From Littorina saxatilis (taxonomy: Eukaryota; Mollusca; Gastropoda; Littorinimorpha; Littorinidae), in the NCBI RefSeq assembly GCF_037325665.1, contig NC_090245.1, positions 73,460,583-73,524,582 of the forward strand: 64,000 nucleotides of DNA, written 5' to 3'. Numbering within the stretch: the first letter of the stretch is position 1; every line of letters begins with the position of its first letter. The notes under the pieces are model-generated. The model had not been told where the DNA came from. It did no database searches and worked only from the letters and a program-made list of their open reading frames with translations. Position numbers and translations under genes: made by a program. Positions 20,936-36,100 of this stretch are shown piece by piece.

Positions 20936-21177
20936 TTATCGGCTGTATGGGTGGAAGTTCTGTGAGCTGCCTCCTCTGCCTGCACCGCCGCCCCCTGTGT
21001 TGCCAGGTGCTTGTCGCTGCTGGTAACCCCCACCAATGGCTGGGGGACTGGCAGCACCTCCCCCGTTGGCCGCGCCTCCGTAACCACTCTGCTGGCTTCC
21101 ATAGCCACCCTGCTGAGCTCCGTAGCCACCTTGTTGCGCTCCATAGCCGCTCTGTTGACTGTCTCCGTAGCCACCAC
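20936..21177 (-). CDS. dazap1: dazap1 terminal exon (GYG/AQQ repeats, FHPYSR end)
   Basis: It holds imperfect repeats of the type GGYGAQQ/SGYGSQQ, then a Gly-rich stretch, then SSQNFHPYSR-TAA. Such Tyr/Gly/Gln repeats are prion-like low-complexity sequence of the hnRNP kind. Confidence 0.9.
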
Positions 21178-24100
21178 CTGCAACAGTACCACAGGGTAAA
21201 TGTGGGGGCATATCTACTGTGTAACCGTTACTCCCAGCTTACAGGGAGTGGAGCTAATCATTCAGCGCTAGCCCAACATTTTATTTGCCAATATAAATAA
21301 ACCATGCCACATTATCTGAGCATAGTAATAGACAATATAGATATCAGTGCACACAATTGACTACTACTAAAGAACCTCTATAACCAGACCTGCCAACCCC
21401 TGTGAAGCCTCAAGAGTAGCAATTTGAATTTTGGGGGGAAATTTTCAGCGTAGCAAATAGTGCTCGAGTAGCATTTTCTAAAATGTATTGCCACATCCGC
21501 ATTTATGCCATCTTGCACCAGAAGACATTTTCACAAAAGTTTCCTGATAATGCAGGAACATAAATTGCCCTTTAGAGAGTATCTGCAGTAGCACCTTTCA
21601 GTACAGACTATGTTTTATGACCGTAACACGTAGTGGAAGGCAGAAATGAGTAGCACCTTTCAGTACAGACTATGTTTTATGACCGTAACACGTAGTGGAA
21701 GGCAGAAATGAGTACCCGGGCTGAGGTGCTCAAACCGAAAATGAGTGCCACCCAAACAGCCGAGAACAAATTGCGGGTTCTGATTCGTTGAAATCAAAAC
21801 ATCTCAGTTTCAACCAATCCAACACTGCGGGTGGCAACTTTCTTGTTGACCTCAGCCCTGGAGTCAAGAGGGAACTGTTAGCATACTTCTGATTATTTGC
21901 TTAAGCATAGCAATCCTTGGTTTGGCGTAACCGCATAGCAATTGCTCTTAAAACGGAGCACAGACAACTGTGACAATTGGTAAGCAGAGAAAATGTTGGT
22001 TGTGTTTTCAATGAAAGCACTTTAAGAAGAAAGTTTTTGTCTGGTTGACATGTGCACACACATACACACAAGCCCCAACAACCCCTTACCATATCCATAG
22101 TTGCCACCTGCTTGGCTGGGGTCAGCCTGACCTTGCTGGCCAGCATATCCACCTGAAAACAAAGGACGAACAACTTATACCAGATTTCTTTGTATTACAC
22201 AGATGTTGAGGCAATGTGCTGTCTATACACAAGTCATCCAATACAACAAACCATTTGAAATTTTGATTGTAAAAATTGTAGCTCAACTAAGTTGTTCTGC
22301 AACAAAATATTGAACACGGACCTCAATGGAGAAGGAAAAAAAACCTTGTTGGAAAGATGCACATATTGATGTCATGGAATTTTGACACTTTTAAGCAGAA
22401 GGCCAAAACTGATTTTTATCATGAAAGTCTTCATATTTATACCTGGTATGTATAGAATGATAAAAGAATGTTAAATCGTGTATTTTCCATTGTATTTTAG
22501 AGAATATTGCCAAAGGAGAATGATTTATTTAGCTTTAGCACAAAACCCAAAGAATCAAGTTACGCCAAAATTCCATGACGATATTTACCTAAAGAAAAAA
22601 CAAGTCGCGTAAGGCGAAATTACTACATTTAGTCAAGCTGTGGAACTCACAGAATGAAACTGAACGCACAGCATTTTTTTCACAATGACCCAGACCTGGG
22701 AACCCCTGTTTAGCACTCTTGAGTATTCTCAAACAAACTGTATTTTCAAAAAAATGAGCGTACTCCACGATTAAAACATGCCTCATGCGTGTCTGTCACA
22801 CCGTTAATGAAGTTTACCTATACATTTAAAACGAATGCTTTTTTCAATTTTTACTGGCAAAAACTGTACCGTATTTGACACAGTCGCATTGCGGCTTACA
22901 AAAAGATGCGGCTAAAACGTTACCTAAACTTGAATAGCATGCACCTAATGGAAGTCGCCCCGGATTTTCATTTCGCTCGATTAGTGATTACCGGTACTTT
23001 ATTAGCTCTCCACTCAAGACTCTGCGCTTTTCTCTTTCTTTCGCGAATCTTCGTTTGTCAACAAGTCGTCGTGACAAGCGTACAGAGAAACACCGGATGT
23101 ATCAGGATCTCGCGCGCGCGTGATTTCTTTTTTTGTGTCTCGAGATAGTTAGAGGAGCGAGAGCCGCCATGTTGTGTTTTCGTCTGTTCGAAATGTGCAC
23201 CAAAGTCGTAAATCACCCCAAAAAAGCTTATTCCGGGCGGGACTACATTTGTGTGTTGGTTACAAATTGTGTGTGTGTGATATTTTTCTTCTAACTTTTT
23301 CACTTTTCTTCTTTGTTTCACTTGTTTATTGTCGGAGCCGATTTCGCCAAATACTGTGATTGATTGACACGATCCGATTTTTTTTTTCTCGACGGCGGCT
23401 AATATAGTGACGTAATCATGTGTCAAAATACTGGATCGGCTTCAGGATGAGCTTGTGAAAAAAAGTAGTCTAGGAATTTTTCTCGTCGTATTTTTTTCCC
23501 ACTGACCGTATTCTCGACAATCATGCGTACAAAATACGGCGAAATCATATGGGTTCCCAGGTCTGATGACCGTAGTCCGCCGCTTGTGCAAAACGGAGTG
23601 AAACTGACGAGCCTCTTAAGCGCGGTAGTGGTTTCGCTGTGCTGCATAGCGTGCACGCTTTTCTGTGCCTCTCTTCGTTTTTAACTTTCCGAGCGTGTTT
23701 CTAATCCAAACATATATTTATATGTTTTCGGAATCAGGAACCGACAAGGAATAAGATGAAATTGTTTTTAAATCGGTTTCGGAAATTTAATTTTGATCAT
23801 AATTTTTATATTTTTAATTTTCAGAGATTGTTATTAATCCAAATATAACATATTTATATGTTTTTGGAATCAGGAAATAGTGTAGAATAAGATGAACGTA
23901 AATTTGGATCGTTTTATATTAAATAAATGTATTACATTTTTCGGATTTTTAATGACCAAAGTCATTAATTAATTTTTAAGCCACCAAGCTGAAATGCAAT
24001 ACTGAAGTCCGGCCTTCCTCGAAGATTGCTTTACAAAAATTTCAATCAATTTGATTGAAAAATGAGGGTGTGACAGTGCTGCGTCAACTTTTACAAAAAG

Positions 24101-27100
24101 CCGGATATGACGTCATCAAAGACATTTATCGAAACAAGAAGGGCAAAGCCCATACGACTCACATGCTTTACACATTTTTCCTACCAAAATACATGTGACC
24201 TTGACCCAAGGTCAAGGTCATCCAAGGTCATGCAACACAAAGCTGTTAATTCAAGACATAGGAAGTACAATGGTGCATATTGGCTCTTTCTACCATGAGA
24301 TATGGTCACTTTTAGTGGTTCACTACCTTATTTTGGTCACATTTCATAAGGGTCAAAGTGACCTTGACCTTGATCATATGTGACCAAATGTGTCTCATGA
24401 TGAAAGCATAACATGTGCCCCACATAATTTTTAAGTTTGAAACAGTTATCTTCCATAGTTCAGGGTCAAAGTCACTTCAAAATATGTATACAATCCAACT
24501 TTGAAGAGCTCCTGTGACCTTGACCTTGAAGCAAGGTAAACCAAACTGGTATCAAAAGATGGGGCTTACTTTGCCCTATATATCATATATAGGTGAGGTA
24601 TTCAATCTCAAAAACTTCAGAGAAAATGTGAAAAATAGCTGTTTTTAGGCAACATTTATGGCCCCTGCGACCTTGACCTTGAAGCAAGGTCAAGATGCTA
24701 TGTATGTTTTTTGGGGCCTTGTCATCATACACCATCTTGCCAAATTTGGTACTGATAGACTGAATAGTGTCCAAGAAATATCCAACGTTAAAGTTTTCCG
24801 GACGGACGGACGACTCGGGTGAGTACATACTCACTTTTGCTTCGCATGCGAGTCAAAAATGAAAAAAACGTCTGGGGATATCATACCCAGGAACTATCAT
24901 GTAAAATTTCATAAAGATCGGTCCAGTAGTTTACTCTGAATCGTTCTACTCACAGACACCACGACCCTCGTCTCGATTCCCCCTCTATGTTCAAACAGTT
25001 TTGAATAAATGTAAAAAGAAAGAGTGAAGGGAGAAATTATTCATTACTATAATGTTGGGACACGTACTTTCACCTTGCTGGTAGTTGCCATAACCACCGT
25101 AGCCCTGCTGACCACCACCTTGACCTGGAGACAAAAAAATTACACTTATTAATCAACATGCAAACCCTGTTCTTGCACCACACAAGGATTCCAGCTTCTT
25201 ACAGAGTAATGAACACTGTGGGCTCAGTAAAACCCTTTGCATTTCTGACCACATTCCTTGAGGCACCTTCCGCACCATGTCCCATCCAATCTGGCCCTCC
25301 TTGATCTGTAAAACAGCTGCATGCTGTCAACCAACTCCACACCTTTCTGTCAACTCGAAGCCCAGAAGTGTCATGGAGCCCATGCCTCCTGATTAAGAAG
25401 GCATGGGATTTCAGCGCCTTACTTCCTGAACACTTATGTACAGTGAATGCTCACATGGCAGACAAGCTATAGGGGGAGTGACCAAGAGCATCACATGTCA
25501 TGAATCCGTCCTTACACACGTCAAAGCATCAATTTTAAGATATTTAAATTCCAGAACCGATTCCCCCATCAAAGTCTGAAGAATTTTTTTCTTCTAAACA
25601 AGGCTTTTTAAAACCAATTGCAGCAGAAATGTAAGCAGACTCAACCAGCAACAGCAGTCCCTGGAAGCTGCCAGTATCCATTGAATGCTCGTGCTCAACT
25701 TGAAAGTGCCAAAAGCAACTGAATATAAAAACTATGATACATACCAAAATCGGAAATACCTTTATCATGCCAAGCATAACCCCATACATTTTTAGAAACA
25801 GGCATCTGCTAAACCTGTTACAGTTCAAAAGTGAACACAATACTTTCAACCTGAATGAAACCTGCCGTTGAATTCTTTCACAGAACAAAGTTATGAATTC
25901 AAGGTCTAACCATACACAACATTTAAAAAAATACTGGAGACCCTAAACTTTCGAGGCTTTTGAAACCATAAGTGTAAAAGAACAGAGGGAAACAACCATC
26001 AACAGAAACTGCAAAATAGTAAAGCACCAAGAAACAAAGAAGAGTGCTCAGCCTCCAAACAAAGAACACAAAAGGCAACTGCAAATCAAATGGAGCAACA
26101 GCGCCTCAAGCAAGACTTCAGGGAAAAAGAAAGTGGCAAGAAGTATTTCACTGCAGAGCTTCAAGTTGCTTCATAGATTTAATATTCCTACAACTGCCCC
26201 ATCACAGGCACCATGACAATGTCTAAAATCCTGCAAGCAATGTGAGGCTCTGAACTGACTTCTTCCTAAGAACAAGACCTGCTGAGAATGTGGGCGGGGC
26301 AGCTGGACGACCGTCAATTTTAGTACTGCCTCCATCCCCACTGGCCATATTGGGTCTGGCTGGAGGCTCACTACCAGACATGCTGGGGGCAGCAACTGGG
26401 AGGGGGGCAGCCCCCATATCCATGCCATAGCATTGCGGTCCCGGCGGCATGCCACCCATTCCTGGTATAATCATCAACCACCTTTCAGCACAGACTAGCT
26501 AATATCAGATCGGATTCATTCTCCCAAGAGCAACACAACAATCATGGCAAAGAACAGCACTTTCGTTAGTCTCAAAACTTATTTTTAGAGGTGCCGAAAG
26601 CATGAACGTCAAAACGTCAGTCTATGTGAAGCTTAAAAGACCATGTAGCAGCTAAATTTAAACTGCAAATTCTACACTACAAAATTTCACTATGGAAAAT
26701 TGCTCACAAAGAAGAAAACCGTACCTAAGAACTCCTCCTAGGCTACTCAATTGGACAAAAAAAAAGTTGCCAGTATTTCAGACAAAGGTTACTATTTTTT
26801 GCATACTCTAAAAGAAGTTAACTAAAACAAACACAACCGGCAATAACATTATCAGACCTGGGAACCCCCGTTTTTCACTTGGAGTATTCTCAAACAAACT
26901 TTGTGTATATATTCAGAGGGTACTCCACACCGTTGCACCGTTTATTAAGTTTACCAATATATTTACCACAAATGCTTCTTTCAATGTTCACTGACACAAA
27001 CTGCAATCACGAGTCAAAATACTGGATCGGCTTCGAAATGCGCATGTGAAGAAAAAAAGTAAAGGAATTGTTCATGTTTTTTCCGCACTTACGATACTGA

Positions 27101-30100
27101 TCGTCTTCTAGACAATTCTGCGTACAAAATATGATGAAATCATATGGGTTCCCAGGTCTGCATAATCTTTCTTTCTTTATTTGGTGTTTAACGTCGTTTT
27201 CAACCACGAAGGTTATATCGCGACGGGGAAAGGGGGGAGATGGGATAGAGCCACTTGTTAATTGTTTCTTGTTCACAAAAGCACTAATCGAAAAATTGCT
27301 CCAAGGGCTTGCAACGTAGTACAATATATGACCTTACTGGGAGAATGCAAGTTTCCAGTACAAAGGACTTAACATTTCTTACATACTGCTTGACTAAAAT
27401 CTTTACAAACATTGACTATATTCGACGGGCGTTGTGGCGTGGTGGTAAGACGTCGGCCTCCTAATCGGGAGGTCGTGAGTTCGAATCCCGGTCGCTGCCG
27501 CCTGGTGGGTTAAGAGTGGAGATGTTTCCGATCTCCCAGGTCAACTTATGTGCAGACCTGCTAGTGACTTAACCCCCTTCGTGTGTACACGCAAGCACAA
27601 GACCAAGTGCGCACAGAAAAGATCCTGTAATCCATGTCAGAGTTCGGTGGGTTATAGAAACACGAAAATACCCAGCATGCTTCCTCCGAAAGCGGCGTAT
27701 GGCTGCCTAAATGGCAGGGTAAAAACGGTCATACACGTACAATTCCACTCGTGCAAAAACATGAGTGTACGTGGGAGTTTCAGCCCACGAACGCAGAAGG
27801 AGAAGAAGAAGACTAAATTCTATACAAGAAACACTTAAGGGTAAAAGGAGAAACAGAATCCGTTAGTCGCCTCTTACGACATGCTGGGGAGCATCGGGTA
27901 AATTCTTCCCCCTAACCCGCGGGGGACTGCATAATCTAATCACTTTTTCAGATTGGATTCTGGCCACACAGAAAAATGGTGGTTTTGAAAATGGAGAGTA
28001 CTATATATGTGAATTGACACCACACCCAAAAGATGTTCTCTGCACAAGAGAAGAATCTGGGAGCCTCACCCTGCCAGCCATTGGAATAGCCACCCTGGTT
28101 CCAGCCCTGCTGACCGCCCCAGCCCTGCTGGTTGTAGTCCTGGTTCCAGCCTCCGCTGCCCTGGTTCCAGTTGCCTTGCTGGGGACCACCGCCGCCCCCC
28201 CAGCCCTGGGGTCCACCCCCAAAGCCACCACCTGCACCGCCGCCACGACCACCACCACGACCGGCACCACCGCCGCCACGGCCACCTGCACCGCGAGGCT
28301 CTGCTTTTTTGCACTCAACCTGCCACAAAACATCCAACACATTAAAAATCCGATACCTTGCATTCGCCATTTTTCAACTGACAATGTTCACTGCAAATAC
28401 TCTCTTGCTACTCAAATATTTTGAACGTTTTTTTTTTAAGGAGAAAATGCGGAATTTCATCCTTTAAAATCCATCTCCATAGGAAATTGTACCAAAAAAA
28501 GTGAATTAAAGAGTACAAGGAGAAAGAGCATTTGCAATGAATGCCAGCTAAAAGTGCAACGAGCACACTGGACAACAGTTGCACTTCACAACTAACTGCC
28601 CACCCATGCACTTTCCACAGATTACAAAGCTCATAAAAGGCAATTTGATTGTGAACTAGAATATGTCCAATGTGCTTGTCCACGCTAAACTTCACAACTA
28701 CCATATTCCGTCCATCCAGTCCACGTTCATCATGGCATTTGCTCATTCCCCCCTGGAAGCTTCTTGTAACATCTCTAACACTATCGCCATCATTGTACAT
28801 TAAAACAGGTCAGATTTTGGAAAGAGACACAGATTCATAAATGCACCATGAATTATTTAACAGCTAACAAATCTGCCATTTAATCTGCAGCCAATACTAT
28901 AATCTCTCCCTTGATCAACTGGTAGAAGTCAAATTTGATTTGTTTTCCCCCTCCCCTACCTAACCATAATGAACGAGGACATGGTCTAAAGACTATATCA
29001 ATGTGTTAATATTAACCAAGAAAATGGAATATAATTATCTTTAGCTGTTAGTCTTTGTAACAAACAAGAATTCAGCTTAGAATAAGTCTATTTGCAAAGG
29101 AACTTCACTATATATTAAAAAAAAAAACCCACCCATTATCAAATATGAAACCTCTTCAGATTATAATGAAACGATTAAAAAAAATATATATATATATATT
29201 AAAATTGTTTCAATTCAAGGCCACCAAGGAATATGAAAAATGTTCCGCATGGAAACTTAACACTCTGAAGAGGCTTCTGTTTAAACATGATGTATGTGCG
29301 TTGACAATGCAGCAGTGACTGGCACAGAACATGTATAAGAATTAACCAGCTATAAACAGAATGCTTTCTTTATCAAGTCAAGCTAGAAAAGGGGATGAAA
29401 CAGAAACAAGTTTGATCACCACGAGTGATGATATTTATGGTAATGACGAAAAGAAACATTGTCAACACATACACACTGGGCTAATCAAATCATTTGGCTG
29501 CTAAAGGTAACTGATTGTTTTTGTTAAAACCGCGACCAAGCTGTAACAAGAATCCACTAATATTAATTGTGAATATTAATTGTGGTGTAACTTACTGCTA
29601 ATATATTCTTAAGTTAATTTTAATTACCCACAAAGAAAACTAAATGGTGTGCTGAATGTAATACTATTAACTTAAATATTCAATCCAGAAAGCTTAACAG
29701 GCACACACAATCACAGAATATATAACGTAAACTACAATAAGAGACTTAGCAGAAATTAAAATTAATGCAGTGGCGAATTTCTACCTCCGCTGAATCCACA
29801 TCGCACCAGGCTGTTGTCAACTTGGAATTACTAATGAAATACGGTCTAAGCCATCCAATTTAAAGCATCATTTTGGTAAATAAGATGAACTAATTTTAAG
29901 CAGAACACAAGCTTGGTCATGGTTTATGAAAATCAAACTGTTTGTGCATCACACAGCATAGTAATATAATCCAGTAACATAAAACGATAAACAAAAGCAG
30001 TCTTAAAAATCTTGGCGGAGTGAGAAACAGCCACAAAGGGGATGTTATTAAGTCAAACTTAATGACGCTAAACAAGTGCAGCTAATGCCGAAATTCATTT

Positions 30101-33100
30101 TTTAGAAAAAATAAGTAAAACTAATATCAAATTTTGTATTTTGCACTCAATATGCACTATTAATCAAACTTAACACGGCTGTAAGTTCTTTAAGCATAAA
30201 CATTAAATTAAGCAAAAAGATAGCACTAATTGGTAACAACAATCGCTTATTTAAAACTTATAAATATCACAAAATGTCAAAGTGTACCAATATTATGTAC
30301 TCATAAAACATTAAGCAAGCTTAATTATTAATTACGATCTTAAAATATGATGCTCAGTCAGAGCCAGAGCTGCTTTCCAAATTTGACGCTAGCATTCCCC
30401 TTGTGGTGTCTTCCTTTGTTGGAATTTTTGTTTCTCTCATTTTGAACAAGCCCCATGTGAGGAGAGGCAAAACGCAGACATGTGAAAAAAGTAACCTGTT
30501 TTCCATTGACGTCCACATAATGTTCCCCACAAGCCTGCTCTACGCTGTCCTCATTGTCGAAAGTCAAAAAACCAAACCCTAGGGCCAAGGAGAATGTACC
30601 AAAACAAATGTTAAGTAAAATTACATAAAGCAATCAAAGCACACAATCAAAGATAACACATCTCCCCGTGATAGAGGAAATTAATGAAAATGGGACTCCA
30701 CATGTAAAAGTGTTCAAGAACAGCTGTCCGATGTCCTGCAAGGAAAGAAAACGTAGAAGAAATGGCTTCAAGGCGAAGTTCGGGAGGAATTTTTCTGCGA
30801 GTACGAAGATTTGATTAATGACCTCAAGACGCGCAACTGACACTCACACCCTCTATCCAACAAGTGTCTGGAACTGTTTAGATAAGCAGTAGTATGGTGG
30901 TATCTCTGATAACTGGACCGAGGAAAAAGGGGAAGTCACTGTTTCGTTCACTTTCGTGTCTTCGTGTGAAATTGGAGACGGCCTGTAAATTAGCCTATGG
31001 GCATAGGGAAGCTGGGTGTTAATAACTAATGATAACAGACTTGGAGGAACGAGTGGCTGTAGCACATAGCAGACATTCTTTCAAAACTGCGGCTTTAAAC
31101 GCAGATGTTAAAGGCACAGTAAGCCTCCCGTAAACCATCACAGATACTGTCAGGCTTTTACACACAGTACAAACACCCTTCCATTTGAATGCTCACCGAA
31201 CGGGAACATCCTAGGTGCCCTTCGTAAAGAGCGAGCAATTTTCAAAGAATTTATTTTTCGGATCGTCTCCATCTCAATCGGACCCATCCTGAACTCAGGT
31301 CAAAAATGAGTTACTTCCCTTCAACTGGCGATAGCTATCAGAATGAATCGGACCGTGGTGTGTTTTGGCGCTAGACCTAACTTTTAAAATCTAAATAATA
31401 AATTGACAGCTTGTTACACAAACATTCTTAAATCATAAAAGAATTATTTTTTTCATCAAGACAAGATCAATACAATTCGAAGTTTTGAAAGTTTGAAAAA
31501 AGAAAATCCCGGAAGCAGGGTCACGCAAGGTCGTGGTTTTTGTAGCAGATGGCAGTTTATAGGCAGTCAAAAGCCATCGCAAGAGTTCTTATGAACCACA
31601 TTCGTTTGTTTCGTGAAAAGTCAGAGGTACATAATAACGTGCTATTGCAGATAAGCTCACAGCGAGCCGCATTCAAATTACAAATTGACGATTGCATTGT
31701 GAAAAAGGGAAACTGGATCACACGGGTTCACGATGACTCAAGGGTAGGATAAACCACGCAAAAATAAATTGTGAAAATTGCTCGCTCTTTACGTAGGGCA
31801 CCTAGGATGTTCCCGTTTGGTGAGCGTTCAAATGGAAGGGTGTTTGTACTGTGTGTAAAAGCCTGACAGTATCTGATGGTTTACGAGAGGCTTACTGTGC
31901 CTTTAAGCTTATATCTGCAGTTTTGACAATGAGCAGTTCACTTACAACCAAAGTCAACCACGACAGATTGTGGACTTTGGCAAGACTGTCCGTTGCATAT
32001 CTCATTACCATTAAACCTTACTAAAGAGCACAAGTAACACTTTACTTCACATGCCATAATTGGCACACAACCGCAAAAACACAAATTTGTTATTTTTTCA
32101 ACCTCAAAAACGTCAAGTTTTAATTCCCCAAAACCCTTGAAAACCTAAGTTATTACACACACGTATGCTCTAGTTATGCCAATTTTTCTTAAGCAGGAAA
32201 ACAATGTCACGCGAGGACTGCAATTTTGACGAGGGCATAACCCAGCAACTAATACCAAAAACTATTTCTATTAAAATTATGATACAGTTCAGTCATGAGA
32301 CATGCACGACCGGTCCAAATGATACTCAGCTTAGGTCTCCCCTTTCAGCTTGTATAACTCATGCATGTCTTGACAGTGTAAAGATTAAGAACAATAACTC
32401 TGAAAGCCTTGGATGAAGACATTCATAACTGTATGGGCATAATGCCTAACAAGGCAAAAAACAGTCACTGACCACAATCTGATGTCCATTCCTTCACACT
32501 GTCTCAACATCGATAAAAGCTTTACAAGCCATGAAAGGAGACTCAATTTACATAAAACCCTACAAGGTTTTTTTCGCGTGTAAGATTTGGATTGCCTGCA
32601 TTTTGTACCGAGTGGTATTTTTTCTATCAACTAATAAAGAAGATTAAATTCAACACAAAATTGGAACTCGGCACAGGAAGCAGCCAGACTGGTGATGTTT
32701 AGTACGGTATGTTAAGTGATGGATGCTCTGTTGAACTGTCCATATACAATCTGGTGCATATCAGCAGCAATGTACAAGAGCTATGACACAAGAAGGATTG
32801 CACAAATAGTTTGTCTGAAGGAATCTTCAGATTTGCTGAATAACACTGACAAATGTGGATGACATGACCAGACACATAAACATCAAGAATAAGACAGAAC
32901 ACAGATGAAAGAAAGCCACACAGAAAAACACATGAATATGGGTTGACTGGTCAGCATCCAGCATGCCTGCACAGAAGACAATTGATTACTTTAATGTTAG
33001 CAAATAACCCCAATGTCATCAATTACCATGAAAACGCACAGCGTCACAAAGTAGTAGCAGTCATCAGAACGAGCTTTTATGGGAGTCCAAAAACTTGCCA

Positions 33101-36100
33101 AAATTTACAATTTAAAAGTTTGAAGAACACGCGCACGGGCATACATTTGAAAATGATCCATTCAAGGCTGAAATCTGCTTGAGCAGCCACAGAACTGAGG
33201 TGAGCCCCACAACGTTCCAGAAAATAGGTCTGTATATGTTCACTCGGAGAGCATGAAGAAGTCTGGAGCTTGAACCATGGCTTCATCAACCAATGAAGTT
33301 TCCTCTGCCGGTGTACATAACTTGGTCTCTCCATTCAAATGTGTTTTGTAACGCCATGTTCTTGACGAGTATTCGCTTCAACCACACATTTGAATCCAAA
33401 AAAGGTACAATATCAACCTTAAATACAAGCAGTTTAACATACATTAGCATAAAACAGCAATCAAAGACTTGATATGTAAATTTACCTAAAATCATCCATT
33501 ACTTATTTAACACCAGTTTTGATTTGTATGATACAGTTATATCTACCCAACACACAATAGAATGCATGCTCAGGCCTGTTACTAACTTTCAGGCAGCAGC
33601 ATGACCATAATTACTGGAACTAATTTAAACCTTACTTGATGACTTGAATAAACCATGCAGCATACCATTCTAAAATGCCATGTATCGCACATTATCCAAT
33701 ATTCCTAAAGATTACTTCAGATTATTTAAACTGTAAACCATCCCTTACAGTGATATAATTAACAATATGAAATCAAAGCAAGACAAAAAAGGTTAACTCA
33801 CCACGAGAGCGTCCTTTCTCGTGATCAAACATGATCACAACTTCAGTCACCTGCAAACAGAGGGCATGTATCAGATCTTACACATTTTTAAAATAAAGCG
33901 AATGCCGAATTACTCAGCACAATCGACATCTTAAGAGTAATGATGGCCCAGCACCAGTTCACCCTCCCATAAAAACGCACTTTTAAGTAATCTATTATTG
34001 CGGACTTCATGGCAGCCACCGGACAGGAAGATATGACGGCCATGAATATCAAACGAAGAAGAAGACATCTATTGCAGTTTTCATCACCATTATGTGTCCA
34101 ATTAAATGCGCACCCCTTGAAAGCATCTTAATACTTGTGATCACCTTAACTTCTAACAAGGACATTTAAAACCAAATGTTGACAAAAAGTAGCAGACAAG
34201 TACAATACAGCCCTGGGAACCCCTGTTTTGCATTTGGAGTATTCTCAAACAAACTTGGTGTATTTTCAGGGAAACAAATGTACTCCACACAACATTTGAA
34301 CATCGATGGTTTAAACATGCTACGCAAGCGTCCGTTGCAACTTTAATTAAGTATACCCATTCCTTTAAAATCAATGCTTTTTTCAATGTGTAATGACAAT
34401 GCTGTAATTTGTTTGTTTATTTGTTGCTTAACGTCCAGCCGACTACGCAGAGCCAATCAGGACGAGGAAGGGGGGGATGAAGGGGGCCACTTGTCAAGCG
34501 ATTCCTGTTTACAAATGCACTAACCCATTACTTGTGTCCCAGCAGGCTTTAGTAAAACTAAATTAATACCTACTGGAAGATTACCAGTTTCCAGTATGTT
34601 AAAATAGGCTTAAACCTATCTACTGCTGGACTTACATCAGAACACTAACAGATTAAACTATACATGAATCGCGAGACAAGCGGCAAGAGAAGAGATTTTT
34701 GGAAAAAATACAGGTGAATGAGCAAGAAGGCAGAAAAAGGAAAAGAATTCATGAAGAAAAAGAGAGCATGACAGGAAAGAGGAACCAAAAATCTACCTAA
34801 CAGCAAACTAGAAAGCTCCTGCGGTTCCAAAAACAGGAGGGGCTTTTAATTTCATAACCGCAGTGCCCCACTGCGGGAGACAATGCTGTAATTAGGGATC
34901 AAATGCAGAGTTATATAGTTAATTTAATCATTAAAAGAAACTGAAAACAAATCTTAAGAATTGTTCTCGTCATAATTTCTTTCGACAGATCTTACTTTAT
35001 GCAACCAAGCAAACACATCATGGCAAAATTGTCTGGGTTCCCAGGTGTGACAAAAATTCATAGAAGACAGATGACATCAGTTAAGATGTTTAAATATATC
35101 ACATAAGAGCTTACGTTTCCAAATCGCTGAAAGGCTTCACGAATAGTGTCCTCTGTGGCATTGTTAGGTAAGCCACCAACAAAGATCTTTGTTGTTCGGC
35201 CGATCACTCCTCCTCCTCCGCCCCCTCCTCCGCCACCACCACCACCATATCCACCTCTACTCGGCGGCTGGAACAATATACAAAATATCATCATTTAAGT
35301 AATCCTCACCTCCAACAATAGAACAAAAAACGCCAGTGCAAAATTGAAAGCATGCATTAAGACGTCGAGGTAGGATCTCATATACTTCGATACGATCCGA
35401 ACATCACTTTCGTACATATGACATAATGCATTACAAAATAAAACATACAAAACACTAAATTACCTTTGGCGTTGTCCCTCTGGCATTGCATGCTTTAGCA
35501 TCAACCTGAAAACAGAAAAGCAGATGTATTTCGTCTCTGATATCTTTCTGACTCCACTTTCAAATCATGAATTTCTAACAAAATGCATCTTGAATAAGGA
35601 TACTGACAGTACTTCTTTAAAAATGTTTTAAAGTCGGTCAATTGTTCAACACAACTTACAGTTCTACCATCAATGGAGTGGGTCTTTGAGGACAGAATGA
35701 CATCCACTGTAGCTGAATCCTTGAAGGAAACAAAACCAAAGCCTCTGGATTTGCCTGTCTGTGGGTTCTTCATCACGATACAGTCGGTGATCTCACCATA
35801 CTGACTGAAGTATGACTGAAGGGAATCTGCGGCAAACAACAAGAAAAATGACTATCAGTAGTAGTCAATGATTGTGCTATGCATTTTGTAAACCAGCCCC
35901 ATTATAAAGACAAGTTCCCTCTCAAGCATCAGAGCCATTCAAAATACTGTATTAATCATGCATCAACAAGGTCTTTCGTCCGACATTAACTCTTTCTATA
36001 CTGGCCATTACCTCCCCAGTCTCTCCCCAGCTGGCCATTTGCATGGGTTTTCAAAAAAATTCTCAAATAAAACCAATACAACATGCAGCCTTCAAACTCA

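Larger units (their letters stand above)
22592..25015 (-). mobile_element. Repeat family D, copy 3, split by two elements
   Basis: Parts are 22592-22690, 23566-24132 and about 24859-25015, on the minus strand. It hosts a CAGACCTGGG-ended element and a family-A element. It lies in dazap1 intron 9. Confidence 0.75.

Noticed and set aside
25544-25888. A 114-codon minus-strand frame as a gene
   Set aside because: No family likeness, no splice context and composition like the surrounding intron.
28014-28424. Plus-strand Thr/Ala- and Pro-rich frames
   Set aside because: They are the antisense of the Gly-rich dazap1 exon 8.
28408-28800. A 130-codon minus-strand frame next to dazap1 exon 8
   Set aside because: It lies in the intron before exon 8, has no domain likeness, and is not needed for an in-frame transcript.
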